A stretch of 64,000 bases of DNA from Oreohelix idahoensis (lineage: Eukaryota > Mollusca > Gastropoda > Stylommatophora > Oreohelicidae): NCBI GenBank assembly GCA_024509875.1, contig JAMPIV010016236.1, forward strand, positions 242,001 through 306,000, written 5' to 3'. The position numbers and the translations under genes were made by a program. Of the stretch, positions 1 to 11,252 are shown piece after piece (the first letter of the stretch is position 1; each line of letters opens with the position of its first letter). Under the pieces are notes generated by a model that had not been told where the DNA came from, did no database searches, and worked only from the letters and a program-made list of their open reading frames with translations.

Positions 1-561
1 CGATTCATCCAACCTCATTCACCCAATAAAACTTAACCACTGTGGGATGATGAAAGTAGTAGACCTTGCAGTGTAGGACTGGTAGCAGTATAAGTATTAA
101 AATCAGGAACAGTACGTGTAGTCATTCCTGTGACCCTTTAAAAGAAATGGAACAGATTTTCCAAAATATTTATTTCATTTTGTAAATAATCTTTCTTGAG
201 TTTGATAATTCCTGACCCAAAAGATTGAGGTTCAGGACAATTAAATTGTACAGAAACTTTCATACAGCCTTGCATAATTAATTTTTATTAAGTTGAAGTT
301 CTGTTTGAAATTAATCATTAAATAAAGTAAAAACATTTCCCCTAGACCCGTAGCTAAATCATTTGGGATCAGTAGAGGTAGCGGTTAGGGACTCAGAGAT
401 CATCATCTACTCTGAGAACTTACATAGCTTAACCCCATCTTGATTGTCTATACACCCTTGCTCTTTTCAGAGAAGGGGGTATTTCTTATAAGACCAGTCT
501 CTTATCTGGCACTATCCTGGTATCCTCTGATACGCCTATTTGTCCAGGATAGCCTATACAT
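1..561. other. No gene recognised
   Basis: AT-rich sequence with short open frames only. No repeat family, RNA gene or coding similarity was recognised by eye. Confidence 0.5.
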
Positions 562-1140
562 TTAGTAACAACAAAACCTCTTATGACAAATGCAAAAAGC
601 AAGAGGAGCTTTCATTGCATTGGGAAATTTATGGAGATCAAGAGAAATCGGATCCAACACGAAAATAAGAATCTTCAACTCAAATGTGAAGTCAGTCCTA
701 TTGTATGGCTCTGAGACATGGAGAACAACAAAGACAACTACCAAAAAGCTACAGACTTTCATAAATGGTGCTTGCGTAGAATAGAGGGATTAAAATGGTA
801 TGACAAGGTTACCAATGTGGAACTAATGACAAGAACTAGACAAGTGCCAGTGGAACAAGAGATGAGAAGAAGACGATGGCGATGGATAGGACACACACTG
901 AGGAAACCTGTTGATAGCATTACAAGGCAGTTCTTGTTCTGGAACCCCCAGGGCAAGAGAAACAGAGGTAGACCAAGAAGCACATGAAGAAGAGAGCTGG
1001 AAACAGAGGTGAAAATGATAAGGAGAACGTGGAAAGAACTTGAGATGATGGCACGTGACAGGAGGACTTGGCAATGGTTTGTTGAAGGCCTATGCTCCTT
1101 TGGGAGTGGAGGGTTATGAATGATGAATGATGAATGAATG
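562..1140 (+). mobile_element. LINE-A fragment: broken C-terminus of a non-LTR reverse transcriptase
   Basis: The conceptual protein matches the region after the RT domain of RTE-like LINEs: LLYGSETWRT near 690-725, then LRRIEGLKW, then RWRWIGHTLRKP (about 875-910) and WNPQGKRNRGRP (about 940-975). The frame shifts near 765, and a TGA at 985-987 interrupts before RRELETEVKMIRRTW. The reading ends near 1118 in an ATGA-rich short repeat, the kind of 3' tail RTE-type elements carry. It is 5' truncated and has no intact ORF. Related copies lie at 5196-5960, 10280-11252, 52715-52995 and 62190-62375. The family is clear; the exact clade (RTE-like) is inferred. Confidence 0.8.
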
Positions 1141-1254
1141 GTTATAAAAGTAATAGTAGCACAATGGTTATAAAAGTAATAGTAGCACAATGGTTATAAA
1201 AGTAATAGTAGCACAATGGTTATAAAAGTAATAGTAGCACAATGGTTATAAAAG
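1141..1254. repeat. 26-bp tandem repeat, more than four copies
   Basis: The unit starting GTTATAAAAGTAATAGTAGC begins at 1141, 1167, 1193, 1219 and 1245, an exact 26-bp spacing with nearly identical copies. It directly follows the LINE-A tail and may be an expansion of that tail junction. Confidence 0.95.
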
Positions 1255-1257
1255 AGT

Positions 1258-1372
1258 GGGTAGCTAGTCCCACAGCAGATACTGCCGCAGGAGAGTGAAG
1301 TGTTAGAGACCTCACTATAATAGGTCCAGCTTCGAGAGATGGGGAACCAGTTCCCTTCTTCACTACACTTTT
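1258..1372 (-). mobile_element. SINE-A, 3' part only
   Basis: Matches the 3' half of the tRNA-derived SINE seen many times in this window (complete copies at 3124-3371 and 57473-57726). The shared core includes the complement of CACTTCACTCC..CGGCAGTATCTGC. The tRNA-like head is missing. Confidence 0.85.
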
Positions 1373-1815
1373 CAATTAGTGGAGATGTGTATGTAAACAG
1401 ACTCTATCTGTATTGTTTACCTTTTCATTTAGATATAATTTAACAATGAAAGCTTTTCTATTTAAATGTAAAGAAAGTTTTATCCCCAAATGATTAAATT
1501 TAATTCTCATCGAGGGTAAAGTCTGAGTAATTGGGATGGTGGTATAGGAAAATAGGAACCCATAACTATGGGGTGGAAAACGCCATACTCAGAAGAGCGC
1601 TTCGTTCTTTTCTTTACCAAAGTTATTGGTAGTACCAGCAGAAAGTACTGTCTCTAGAACAAGAAGGGAACCGTGGCCTAAGCTTTAAGACGAAGGACCC
1701 ACGTGGTAGACTCTCCTTGACATTTCTGGGAAACGAGCTACCCCCGACAACCTTGATCAGAGACGAGCGTGAGCGAAGTGAAAAGAACCAACCCATAAGA
1801 AGGAGCAGAACCGTC
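1373..1815. other. No gene recognised
   Basis: No coding or RNA signal. The last 12 bases (from 1816) are the left target-site duplication of the next element. Confidence 0.5.
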
Positions 1816-1827
1816 ACTGGCAGCTAA

Positions 1828-2119
1828 TAGAGAACGCAGTCAGCGACTCATAGCTTGACTGCCTGCGTCAGGACCAGCGAATCAGAGCTGGTCAAGACCG
1901 CACTCCACCTCCACGTGGTGGTCCTGGAAACAGTCTACAGCAGTGCAGTCTGGCTGAGCAAGTGTGGATCGCAATGGGAAGGCCAACCCGGTCCTAAAAA
2001 ATGCCGTGCAGAAGTCGGATGTGTCGACCGAAAGGTGCAGATACCACAGCTACGTTGTAAACAGACACAACGCAACCACCGTCCTTTTCAGGACGAACGA
2101 GGAAGAAGGAAGAAGAAGA
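1828..2119 (+). mobile_element. Family-B retroposon with perfect 12-bp TSD
   Basis: A 292-bp repeat ending in (GAA)n. It is bounded by the identical 12-mer ACTGGCAGCTAA at 1816-1827 and 2120-2131, so it inserted by target-primed reverse transcription. Other copies are at 58443-58752 (plus, inside a hAT element) and 32872-32985 (minus, partial). The common body includes AGTCGGATGTGTC and ACACAACGCAACCA. No tRNA box A/B pair is evident, so it may be a SINE of another origin or a LINE 3' end. The 103-residue frame across it is accidental. Confidence 0.85.
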
Positions 2120-2131
2120 ACTGGCAGCTAA

Positions 2132-2664
2132 GTTCAAATCTATGCTGCCACTTGAACGTCTTGTAACATCTCACATTCCATAAAGACTGTGATGATAACT
2201 TTTCTTGATCCATAATTAATAACTTTATTTTCCAACAGTTAAAACCTAAAGTGATTATTAAATTTTGTTATTTGTAATGTTACATATTTAACTTCGATTT
2301 AATCATTTTGAAGTTACTGCATGTTTGTCTCAGTTAATTTACTACACACACTCTAAACAGAGCTATACTATAATAATATAATTCCACTGAGTAAATCAGT
2401 AAACGAGCTAAAAGTAATAAGTGCTTAAATCCTTCACAAAAGAGTCGGCAGAATTACAGAGTTAACATACTCAGCCAAAGCAGTATTTTTCTCGCTTATT
2501 CTGAATATCTTGTGAAGACTCCCTTTGTAACAGAAGTGTCATCACCCTCTGCCAAGAGTAATCTTGTGCGAAGATAGATACCTTTGAAGCCCATATTAGA
2601 TACTCTTGAGTTTTGGCCACTGTTGGACCACTACTGCAAAGCAGGGGAGGCAATACCGTCACAG
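2132..2664. other. No gene recognised
   Basis: AT-rich intergenic DNA with no supported feature. Confidence 0.5.
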
Positions 2665-2792
2665 AAGGCAAAGGCAGCGAGGAATGGAACCGGTCACCCC
2701 ATGTCATAAAACTGGACCTAATACAGTGAAGTCTCAAACGTTTCCCTTCCCTACGGCAGTGCCTGATGTGGGAAATGCCTTCTCCTTTTACA
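2665..2792 (+). mobile_element. SINE-A fragment (3' part)
   Basis: Retains the SINE-A body from AAGGCAAAGGCAGCGAGGA through the ACCGGTCACCCCATGTCATA region to CCTACGGCAGTGCC. It lacks the tRNA-like head and is more diverged than other copies. Confidence 0.75.
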
Positions 2793-2951
2793 CTCGCAAT
2801 ATCAGAAACTTCCTTCTCGCGGTGAGGTCAACGTTCAGGTTATGTTCTTGGAAGACGTGTTTAAGGTAATAATTATTTCTAAATAAAGAAATAACATTAT
2901 CTAAATATTTTATCTAATATTAAGAATACATTTAAAAATATATATATATAT

Positions 2952-3050
2952 TGATTTACAACAGAATTCTGTCTATAGTTTTATGACATTCGGCATCAAA
3001 TAATGATTTACAACAGAATTCTCTCTATGGTTTTATGACATTCGGCATCA
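2952..3050. repeat. 52-bp direct duplication
   Basis: TGATTTACAACAGAATTCT begins at 2952 and again at 3004, followed in both by nearly identical sequence to CATTCGGCATCA. Confidence 0.9.
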
Positions 3051-3123
3051 CGTGACAACAGCTGAAAACGAAATGTTAAAAATACATCACATTTTGGTTT
3101 TATTGTTTTCTAATAATGAATTG

Positions 3124-3371
3124 AGCGTCCGATTGACAGAGTTGTTAGAGTGCTGATCTCTCGAGGCAAAGGTGACGGGTTGGAATCACGGTACTGACAC
3201 GCTCCAGTCTACCCAGCTGTACCTGATTTTGAGTTAGGGAAGGAAAAGGCAGCGAGGAAGGGAACTGATCACACCCCCCCCCCCCACCTCTCGATGCTGG
3301 ATCTAGTATGGTGAAGTCTCTAACACCTCACTCCCCCTACGTTAGTACTGCTATAGAACTACCTTGACCTT
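3124..3371 (+). mobile_element. SINE-A, near full length, tRNA-derived
   Basis: Starts with a tRNA-like head: GCGTCCGATTGACAGAG with a box-A-like segment, then a degenerate box B near GGTTGGAATC. The body follows (CTCCAGTCTACCCAGCTGTA) and then the family 3' end CCCCTACG..CTATAGAACTACCTT. The two internal Pol III promoter boxes and the head-body-tail order support a tRNA-derived SINE. The parental tRNA is not certain. Confidence 0.9.
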
Positions 3372-3718
3372 GCTGTTTATATAAAAGAATGACATTATTA
3401 TATGTCAGCTTGTTGGTAGGCAGGGTGATAGATAGATAGGTGGATGAATGGTACAGAATACAACTGGGGCGCAAATGGGTGCATGAAACGGTGTGCCGGC
3501 CCTGGACTTAACTTAAGTCTAAATTGAACGGTGAGCGCCCGCCAAAAAGAAACAGAACTCATACTTGTAAAAAAACAAAACAATAATGTAGCTGTTATTT
3601 AATTTAAATAATCATTGTTTAAACACTAAACAATTTACATTTACTTGGAATGCGCCCCTTGGACCTTTGCGCCCTAGGCGACCGCCTAGGTTCGCCTAAT
3701 GGACGGGCGGGCCCTGTG

Positions 3719-3895
3719 TCTTCTTCTTTGATCCTTAGCCGCCGACCATCAAAGCAGTCAGTGGCCATCACGCCTAGTGGCGTCTTGTAGGGCAACAACA
3801 AATTGATTCCACTTTGCTCGGTCGGCGGCCATCCTTCGTACAGTGCCCCAACTCTGGTTCATTCTGTGCATCTCAGCCTCCACACAGCCCTGGGT
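3719..3895 (-). mobile_element. LINE-C 3' end fragment
   Basis: On the minus strand this matches the end of the reading frame and 3' UTR of the LINE copy at 36290-36660. Shared words are the complements of CAGTCAGTGGCCATCACGCC and GCGGCCATCCTTCGT, followed by a GAAGAA tail. Only the last ~40 codons and the UTR remain. Confidence 0.75.
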
Positions 3896-4981
3896 ACGTC
3901 AGATATATTTGGGCACATGTCGAAATATGAAAGACCTTATGGTCATGTATAACAGTAAATACAGTAGTTATCCCAAACAACATGTTATAACAGAAGGGAA
4001 TAATGTAGTGTTTAGAACTACAAATAAAACGAACTTGGGTGTTCTACACAAGTTTCGACAAGAACAAGACTTATAAAAACGAGACCCTTGTTGGGCAGTC
4101 GATAAGGGACGCGGCGGCTTTTTCTTTTTCCAAGTTATAGATCAGTTTAATTTACAGCTTCATGCCTGAGGTGTGATATCGTCGGACAGGGGTTAAACCT
4201 TTCGTGTGTTACCACCGGAAGAAGACGGCTAATATTGTCAGGCTTGGGGGACGGAAAGCTCCTGGCGTTCGTTATAACGAGGCATAATTACCACTCTCTA
4301 CTGTTTTGCAAAGCGGATTCACGTGTCTGTCGGGACGAAGACGTGAACAGAAGACGAGGGCGCATGTCGTCGCGGGCGCTAGAAATGCTCTGATTGGCTC
4401 TTTAGCTGAGAGGGGGTGCGGTTTGTGCAGAACAGTGAATGCCTAATGGCGGTCTTTCGTTTTGATTTCTGTTTTTTTTTTTTAATACCCCTTTGCGAAA
4501 ACCACTGAACCTGATTATAGTTAGGACGGGGAAAGGCGGTAGGTTTGTGCTTTCGTCTGCTGCGTGCGACCTCCGATCTGGCAACGGCGAATTGGTTGCT
4601 AGCTGTCACAGACTTTGTTCCTTACCTGATGGTGATTGTGGCGGCTGTAGTTGCTATAGCAACAAGAGCAGAAGAACGCTTTAATTAGTCGTTGTTCGGA
4701 AATTATGTGATTAAACTTTAAAAAAAAAAAACACTTTGTTCATGATTAGAAAACAAACTTTGTGTTTATGATTAAAAACTTTGTGTTTATAGTGATTTTA
4801 AAATTATGGATCGAAGCTAAACTGGATTACTGGCAAAGACAGCAGTGGTATGTATTCGATGTATTCCTGGTTTTGGCTTAACGGTGAGTATTTACCTGTT
4901 TTAAGTATAAGAAGATCGATTTGTCTAAAATACGAGTTGATATTAGTAAAAAATAATCTATATTTTGCCGACTACCTGGCA
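3896..4981. other. No gene recognised; moderately GC-rich stretch at 4090-4680
   Basis: Short open frames only. 4090-4680 is richer in CpG and GC than its flanks and carries CCAAT-type elements (for example GATTGGCT near 4390), so an undetected promoter or non-coding exon is possible. Nothing decisive is visible. Confidence 0.35.
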
Positions 4982-4989
4982 CTTCTGTC

Positions 4990-5185
4990 CAGAGGCGTCC
5001 CTAAAGTACTTGTCACCCGGGGCGGATCCTACCTTCGGCACCCCCGCTCCCATAAAGAAACACATTTCGCAAGTACATTTTAAACCGTAAATACTATCAT
5101 AATAGTGTCCGATGTCACTCCCTTCCTGGCTGTCACCCGGGGCGACCCCCCCCCCCCCCCTCGCACCCCCCTTAGTACGCCACTG
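4990..5185. mobile_element. hAT-like MITE, 196 bp, with perfect 8-bp TSD
   Basis: The element begins CAGAGGCGTCCCTAA and ends with the complement of CAGTGGCGTACTAAGG, giving short imperfect terminal inverted repeats. The identical octamer CTTCTGTC flanks it at 4982-4989 and 5186-5193. Eight-base duplications with CAG..CTG ends are typical of hAT transposons. It contains no ORF and is non-autonomous. A second member of the group lies at 48830-49054. Confidence 0.88.
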
Positions 5186-5195
5186 CTTCTGTCAT

Positions 5196-5960
5196 ATAAT
5201 CGTAACCAGACTGCAAGACAAAATGAAAATATTTGAAAAAAGGTCACAAGAAATGGGTCTGAAACTACACATAGAAAAGACATCGATAAGGAGAATAAAT
5301 ACAGAAAATAATAAGTATACACTTGAGGAAACACCCCCCACAAGATATAGAATCATATATAGCCTATATCTTGGCATCACTATCGGCTAAGTTCCAGGGA
5401 CAGACATTGGTATCACAATAATCACAATAAGAATATAAAAACACGAAGATTTGTCATTGCATTATGGAATAGACGGAAATGACAAGAAATCAAGCCCAGC
5501 ACACAATTCAGAATCTTCATCTGAAAATGTCACGTCAGTCCTATTGTATAGCTCTGAAACATGGAGAGCAACAAAGACAACCACAAAAAAAAAGTTACAT
5601 TCATAAATTGATGCTTGGATATAACAGAAGGATTGAGACGGTACGAAAAGGTCACCAGTATGGAACTGATGACAAGAACCAGACAAGTGCCAGTGGAACA
5701 AGAATTGAGAAGAAGACGCAAGAGATGGATAGGACACACATTGAGGAAACCTGTTGATAGCATTACAAGGTAGTCCTTGTTCTGGAATCCTCAGGGTAAG
5801 AGAGGCAGTGGGAGGCCGAAAAACATACGGAGAAGAGAGCTGGATGGGGAAGACATGGAAAGCCGTGAGCTGGTGGCACAAGACAGGAGGACTTGGTATG
5901 AGGTTGCTGAAGACCAATTCTCCCTGGGGAGTAGAGAGCATTCGTAATGATTATTATTAT
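5196..5960 (+). mobile_element. LINE-A fragment (end of RT domain and C-terminus), broken
   Basis: Open segments read RLQDKMKIFEKRSQEMGLKL (5208-5270), a segment just after the RT catalytic motif in this family. Then come LYSSETWRATKTT-like, RTRQVPVEQELRRRR and TLRKPVDSIT further on, in different frames. Frameshifts and stops (for example near 5388 and 5771) make it dead. It ends at about 5960 in an ATT-type tail. A hAT MITE ends just 10 bp upstream. Confidence 0.8.
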
Positions 5961-6029
5961 TAGAAAAACTAACTGATGAAGCACTATGGAGTACGCCTTT
6001 TATAGCCACTGCTATTACTGTCATATTTA

Positions 6030-6190
6030 GACGATGAGGAATCTACATAAAGTAGATACTGTACTTATATGAGGAACCTACCTATAGTAGATACTCATAT
6101 GAGGAATCTACCTATAGTAGATACCTATATGGGATATCTACCTATAGTAGATACTGTACCTATATGGGGAATCTACCTATAGTAGATACC
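6030..6190. repeat. Degenerate tandem repeat of a palindromic unit
   Basis: The near-palindrome ATCTACCTATAGTAGAT and variants recurs about every 35-45 bases (near 6070, 6107, 6138 and 6170), separated by CATATGGG-like spacers. Arms ATCTAC/GTAGAT would form small hairpins. Confidence 0.75.
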
Positions 6191-6334
6191 TATATTAAGT
6201 TCATTAACATAATAAGGAAAACATGGGAAATCGTGAACTGCAGAACTCTTCCAAAAGAAAAACTTACAGTACAATTTGCAATATGAACTTGAGTGCGGCA
6301 GGAATGCCTCTTGTCAATATTTTTCCTCTTAATG

Positions 6335-7055
6335 ATTTGGTTTTAAGGACTATATTCATTGCACACGGCTTACTTCATCAGTGCTCCGATCTCCTCCCTT
6401 AGATCACACAAGGAGGATCTCAGCACAGTGCACGAACTCCGTAGCACCGGCGAGAATCCCAATGTGTGTATATAGGAATCACACATTCTATAAATATTTT
6501 TGTAGTGGGTAGGTTTCTAATTTTTAAATTTTGCCAGGGCAGCGGCCAGATAGGCTTACTCTTTAGGATTTCCAACTGCCGTGGGATTTTTAACGTGCAC
6601 ACGAACTACTCCAGTAGAGCTCCGATCTCCTCCCTTAGATCACACAAGGAGGATCTCAGCACAGTGCACGAACTCCGTAGCACCGGCGAGAATTCCAATG
6701 TGTGTATATAGGAATCACACATTCTATAAATATTTTTGTAGTGGGTAAGTTTCTAATTTTTAAATTTTGCCAGGGCAGCGGCCTAATAGGCCTACTCTTT
6801 ACGATGTCCAACTGCCGTGGGATTTTTAACGTGCGCAACTTGCACACGGGACCTCCTATTTTTTCGCCCGTATCCGAGAAGGCTAGGTATCAGTTCTCAC
6901 TACCAAGGAGACCAGGGGGGGACTATGACATCATTTGGGCCACTGGGTCTGAAAAACATTTTACATAAAATATACTCCCCTCAACTGGGAATCGAACCTG
7001 GTACCTCTAGAATTCGAATTGGATGCCTTACCTCTTAGCCACTCTGACCCCCCAT
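6335..7055 (-). mobile_element. SINE-E, tRNA-derived, with 236-bp internal tandem duplication
   Basis: Read on the minus strand it begins near 7055 with a tRNA-like head: AGAGTGGCTAAGAGGTAAGG (box A-like) and GGTTCGATTCCCAG (box B). It continues through CCACGGCAGTTGG and ends near 6335 at ACTATATT..AAAACCAAAT. The 3' segment is present twice: GCTCCGATCTCCTCCC starts at 6383 and 6619, so a 236-bp unit is tandemly duplicated. The second copy of this family is at 33059-33561. Confidence 0.85.
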
Positions 7056-7154
7056 TCAGTTATAACAGTTGAAAAAAAAATAAAAATAAAATAAAATAAA
7101 AACACACACACCCACACAAATAGTAATACGTCTTACAAGGAGAAGGACAAGAAA

Positions 7155-7190
7155 AACCTACGTTGCGGCCACAAGGCCTTCGTCAGGGAC
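7155..7190 (-). ncRNA. Hammerhead-ribozyme-like core, probably a degraded remnant
   Basis: The minus strand reads CTGACGA (7186-7180), then a GGCC..GGCC hairpin (7179-7167), then GCAAC. Hammerhead cores read CUGANGA, stem II, GAAAC. The first box and stem II fit, but the second box has C for one A. Penelope-like retroelements are known to carry hammerheads of this look. I could not find a convincing stem I or a Penelope ORF nearby, so a decayed copy or chance are both possible. Confidence 0.35.
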
Positions 7191-7199
7191 AGACAAACA

Positions 7200-9879
7200 A
7201 GAGACAGGAGGGAAAGAAAATGAGAATTAAGTAGAGAACATGAAACTATAAAAATAAGAGATAAAAACTCCCTTAATATTAAGTCCAGTCACATGTGAAG
7301 CAAAGCAGGATGGCTGCCACTAAACCGGAAAGAGGAAGTTAACAGTATCATGATGAAACAATGAGTAAACTATAAACATATCATATAACAATGAGGCAAG
7401 TGTAAGAGTATCAAGAGGCAACTAGAAGAAACATAAAAATAACATGAGGCGCTATGAAGAAAGCACAAATATGAAACCACCATAAAGAAACTATAAGGAA
7501 ATTAAAGAACGTATTACAATATGTGTAGAGATAATGAAGAAAATATAATGGTATCATGAGAGAAATATCAGAATATCACAAAAAAGCATAAAAAATATCA
7601 TTTTCATGTTAATATTCTTAATACTGAAATCATTTATTTGTCATGAAATTTTTGGTGACATTCTTAAGCGCTTTTAGCATAACAATAATAATAATATTAA
7701 AGAAAAAAACAAAACTGTTCTTAAAACAATGCAATAGCTCTAAATAAGTAAAAAAAAAATCATGCCCACAACCTAAGATAATAGGCATACAGTGAACAAA
7801 CTTCAGATAAGTAACAACATTTCTCAATATCTGATGCCATTATTTATTATGAATGATTACATAAATTACTGCACCTATTTCCTTTCTGACAATAATAGCC
7901 AAAATGTCAATGCTGCGTATTTACAACAACACATGAAGAGCTTATGAACAAATAAGTACTAATAATAAAAATAAGAACAATAACCTTCACTGGACGTAAA
8001 ATAAGAAGAGGTGTACTTGAAACACATCAAGACAACTAAAAAACAAAAAGGGGGGGGGGGGGGGTATGCAAGAGAAGGCAAAGAGAATATACTGGACAGC
8101 CTGACATTATGGCTTAGTGTGATGAATTTACCGTGATACAACGTTTAAATATCTCCAATTATAAAGAGAACATGTAGGGATAAAAATAATGCATAAGATA
8201 CTAGGAGACATGCTCGCCCATGCCCGCATTTCCTAACGCCATTCAAACTAACTAGTTAAACATGCAGACGAAACGGTACCCTTGTAGACGGGAGGGAAAC
8301 GGAGATATAAAAAAGGAAAAATATGACTGAACACGTGTTTGAATCTAGAAAGGCTAAAAGACGCAAGTTGTAGTTTAAGGAAAAAAATTCACGTCACTAG
8401 TTGACACAAAGTAAGGAAATGGACAGAAAAGACCTTAGCTCTTATTCGAAACAGTCATTTCTTGGACGTTTTACGATACTTGGTTGTTTTATTTGAATTC
8501 AGCGGCAAACGCCGTGGAGAAGGTTCGAAAACAAATTTCAAAAACTAACCTTGAGAAAAAATATGTTTTTTCTTAATAATAAAGTTATGAATATAAAACC
8601 TAGCTAGTTTGATAGCCCATCTTAAGCAGAGAAATAATATACGTTTAATTATACAGACGGACAGATAACAAGGAAGATATTGACAAAAGACTGTATTGTT
8701 CATATCAGACTAGCGACAGTATTGTTGTGCATACTTCACTAAAGTTTCAAATTTTCGTCCTTGAGACACGGAAATGCAAAAATCAAGCTGTAATGAACGA
8801 GAGGGGGAAGGTTGGAGAATTGTGGTTAAAAATAACTTAGGATGCAGATTTGTGTAGGTTTTGCGTGTAGTTGGTCCAAGAAACAAGTGTGTTTTTGTGA
8901 AAAACCAAGTAGAGACAGACGGACCAACAGACAATAATACATACTTGACTGAGATCTGACTGAAATTTGACTTTTGGTTTGAAGATTTGAAAAAGTTAGA
9001 GGGGAAGTCTGTGATTGGACAAATGTATTCATATTAGCGGGATAGAGACACGCAATTTTGCCATTTTATATAAGTCTGTCCAAGGGACACAGTCAGTATT
9101 TACCAGTGGTGTTTTCCCAGAAGATATTACATACAATTTAGTGGGACGCCATACTATAGCCAGCAGCTCAGCTGAGTTTTGCTAGTAGTAACTGTGTTCT
9201 CAATTCTGAATTCTGGTAAGAATGAAAGCATTTATCTTGTATATTTTAATATTTTGAGTGATTGATACTGCCATATCATGAAGAATGATTACGACAAGTA
9301 AGTGCTTGCTCTAGGTCCCCAGCCGCAGTCATTTGTGTCGGTGCAGCCAAACCTTGTATTCCAGCTACAGAGAGGAGTGGGCCACAGGAATCTTGAATCA
9401 GATCGTCACAGACGAGATAAGTGAATACGTGGCCTGCATAAGATTCACCAGTATTCACTACTATTCACAACTATTTATAAATATTTCTCCATCAAATATA
9501 GACTTAATTCTTGGGAAATATAACATTTAACTACAGTCTATAAGTCAATGGACATAGCTTGTTGTAGTCACAGAGTGGGAGTGATGACACCACCCCAACA
9601 GCACATCCAGTAATAGTTCTCCCAGAGACAGTATAGACATTATTAATATTAACCAGTCTTATAAAATACCTCTGTACACAAATTCCATTTTATTATGCCA
9701 TATATTTATGCATTCCATTTATAACTCCATAACATTTCATATGTTCTGACCAAAATAAAACATTGGTTCAGAACTAATAAATTTAGAAAAAATTTTAATA
9801 TTGAAACTAAAACAGTCTGAGTTAGTTCAGTGTGTTATAGATTTTATTAATATTATTAGACTTATTAATTACCTGTGTG
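7200..9879. other. Long AT-rich stretch, no gene recognised
   Basis: About 2.7 kb of AT-rich DNA without a recognised ORF or repeat family. It has a poly-G run near 8050-8064 and a TATA-like TTATATAAG near 9065 with no matching transcript evidence. Confidence 0.45.
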
Positions 9880-10120
9880 TGTTTGTATATTCTATTACAA
9901 CACATTACATTTCAGTACCCTAGACTTTTTAACGTAGCTACATTCATGATAGTAAAAGAGATCTGTTTGAGGTCGTAGTGGTAGTAAGAAGGGCCTTCTG
10001 TAATTCACATTAACATTTATCTCAGGAGCCTTCACAACTGACCTCATACAGTACCCTAGGTAACATAACAACCATACAATACCCTCAAAACCACTACACT
10101 TAGGAAGATCTCAACAACAG
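9880..10120 (+). repeat. Interspersed repeat family I, copy 1
   Basis: Aligns by eye with 25860-26105. Shared order: TTACAACACA, ACCCTAGAC, GTAGCTA, GGTAGTAAGAAGGG/GGTAGCAGCAAGGC, GGAGCCTTCAC/GGGGCCTTCAC, CTGACCTCAT and CAGTAC. Identity is moderate, with indels. No ORF or terminal structure was recognised. Confidence 0.6.
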
Positions 10121-10279
10121 AACAAGATGGAAAACATCAATATTAGGGGGTGGGGTGGGGTGGGGTGGGAAAAGGCAGTGCATTTTAAGTCAAACTGGTA
10201 AGAGTTTGTACTATGAAAAAAAAAAAAAAAAAAACGACATCGATCAACAGAAAATGGAAATCAGTATGCTCTGGCAAAA

Positions 10280-11252
10280 CAGTTCGACGATATAGATTAT
10301 GCCCATGATGTGGCTCTTCTATCACATAAACATAACCAGACGCAAGACAAACATACGACATTTTGATGAGGTAGTTTGGTTTGAAAGTACACAAAGAATG
10401 GCAACGATTAATTAATATCAATGAGGCAAATTACAGCCAGATTGCACTTGAAGAAATACCCCAACATGACGTGAACTCATTTAAATATATCTTAGCAGCA
10501 AACGTAGACAAAGGTGGAGGAACGGACAACGCTATCAAAGGTCAAGGTAGTCCCATAGTAGATACTGCCGTGGAGGAGTTCAGTGTGAAAGACTTCACTA
10601 TACTAGGTCCAGCATCAAGAGGTGGGGTGACCAGTTCCTTTCCTCGCTGCCTTTTCCTTCCCTAACTCAATTGCTAAGTCAGGTACCCATTTACAGCTGG
10701 GTAAACTGAAGCATGTCGATACCGTGCATCCAACCTGGCACTTTTGCCGCGAAAGACCAACGCTTTAACCACTCTGTCAATCGGACGCTATCAAAATAAC
10801 AAAAATAATTACAAAAAAGATGTAGAAGCTTTTATTGCACTGAAAACAAAAAATACATAGAAATCCAAAGCAATCAGATCGAGCACGACAAATAATTAAC
10901 TAAATAAAAAGGAAATAAAAATCTTAAACTCAAATGTCTAGGCAGTCTAACTATAACGCTCTGAGACATGGAGAACACTTTTCATTAATAGGTGCTTGCC
11001 TGGAACAGAAGGATGAAGTGGTATCACAAGATCACCAGTGAGTGGAAGTGATAGAATGAACCGGGCATTTGTCAGTGGATCAAGAGGCGAGGAAACGAAG
11101 CTGGCATTTGATAGGTCACACATTGCGGAAACCAGGTGTTAGCATTGCAAGGCAGTACCTGTTCTGGAATCTCAGAGTAATAGAAATAGACGGGGATTTG
11201 AAAACATGCGGAGAAGGGAATTGTATACAGAATTATACCGGGATATAAAAAG
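10280..11252 (+). mobile_element. LINE-A copy, left part, interrupted by SINE-A
   Basis: Conceptual reading gives DDIDYAHDVALLSHKHNQTQ at about 10287-10345, aligning with the RT catalytic box (YADD, here YAHD). Further on come TCTGAGACATGGAGAAC and LRKPGVSIARQYLFW-like segments. It has many stops and frameshifts. The copy is split by a SINE-A at 10538-10788 and again at 11253, resuming at 20189-20275. It is the oldest layer of the nested stack. Confidence 0.75.
10538..10788 (-). mobile_element. SINE-A inserted in LINE-A
   Basis: Nearly full length on the minus strand, from the tRNA-like head (GCGTCCGATTGACAGAGTGG) at 10788 to CTACCTTGA at 10540. The string ACGCTATCAAA occurs on both edges (10529-10539 and 10785-10795), fitting a TSD, though its first bases overlap the SINE head. 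LINE sequence flanks both sides. Confidence 0.9.

Noticed and set aside
759..1190. 143-codon minus frame at the start of the window
   Set aside because: Antisense shadow of the LINE-A fragment.
3490..3720. A transposon bounded by GCCGGCCCTG (3494-3503) and GCGGGCCCTG (3707-3716)
   Set aside because: Both look like right ends of hAT-type elements in the same direction. No matching left end or TSD was found.
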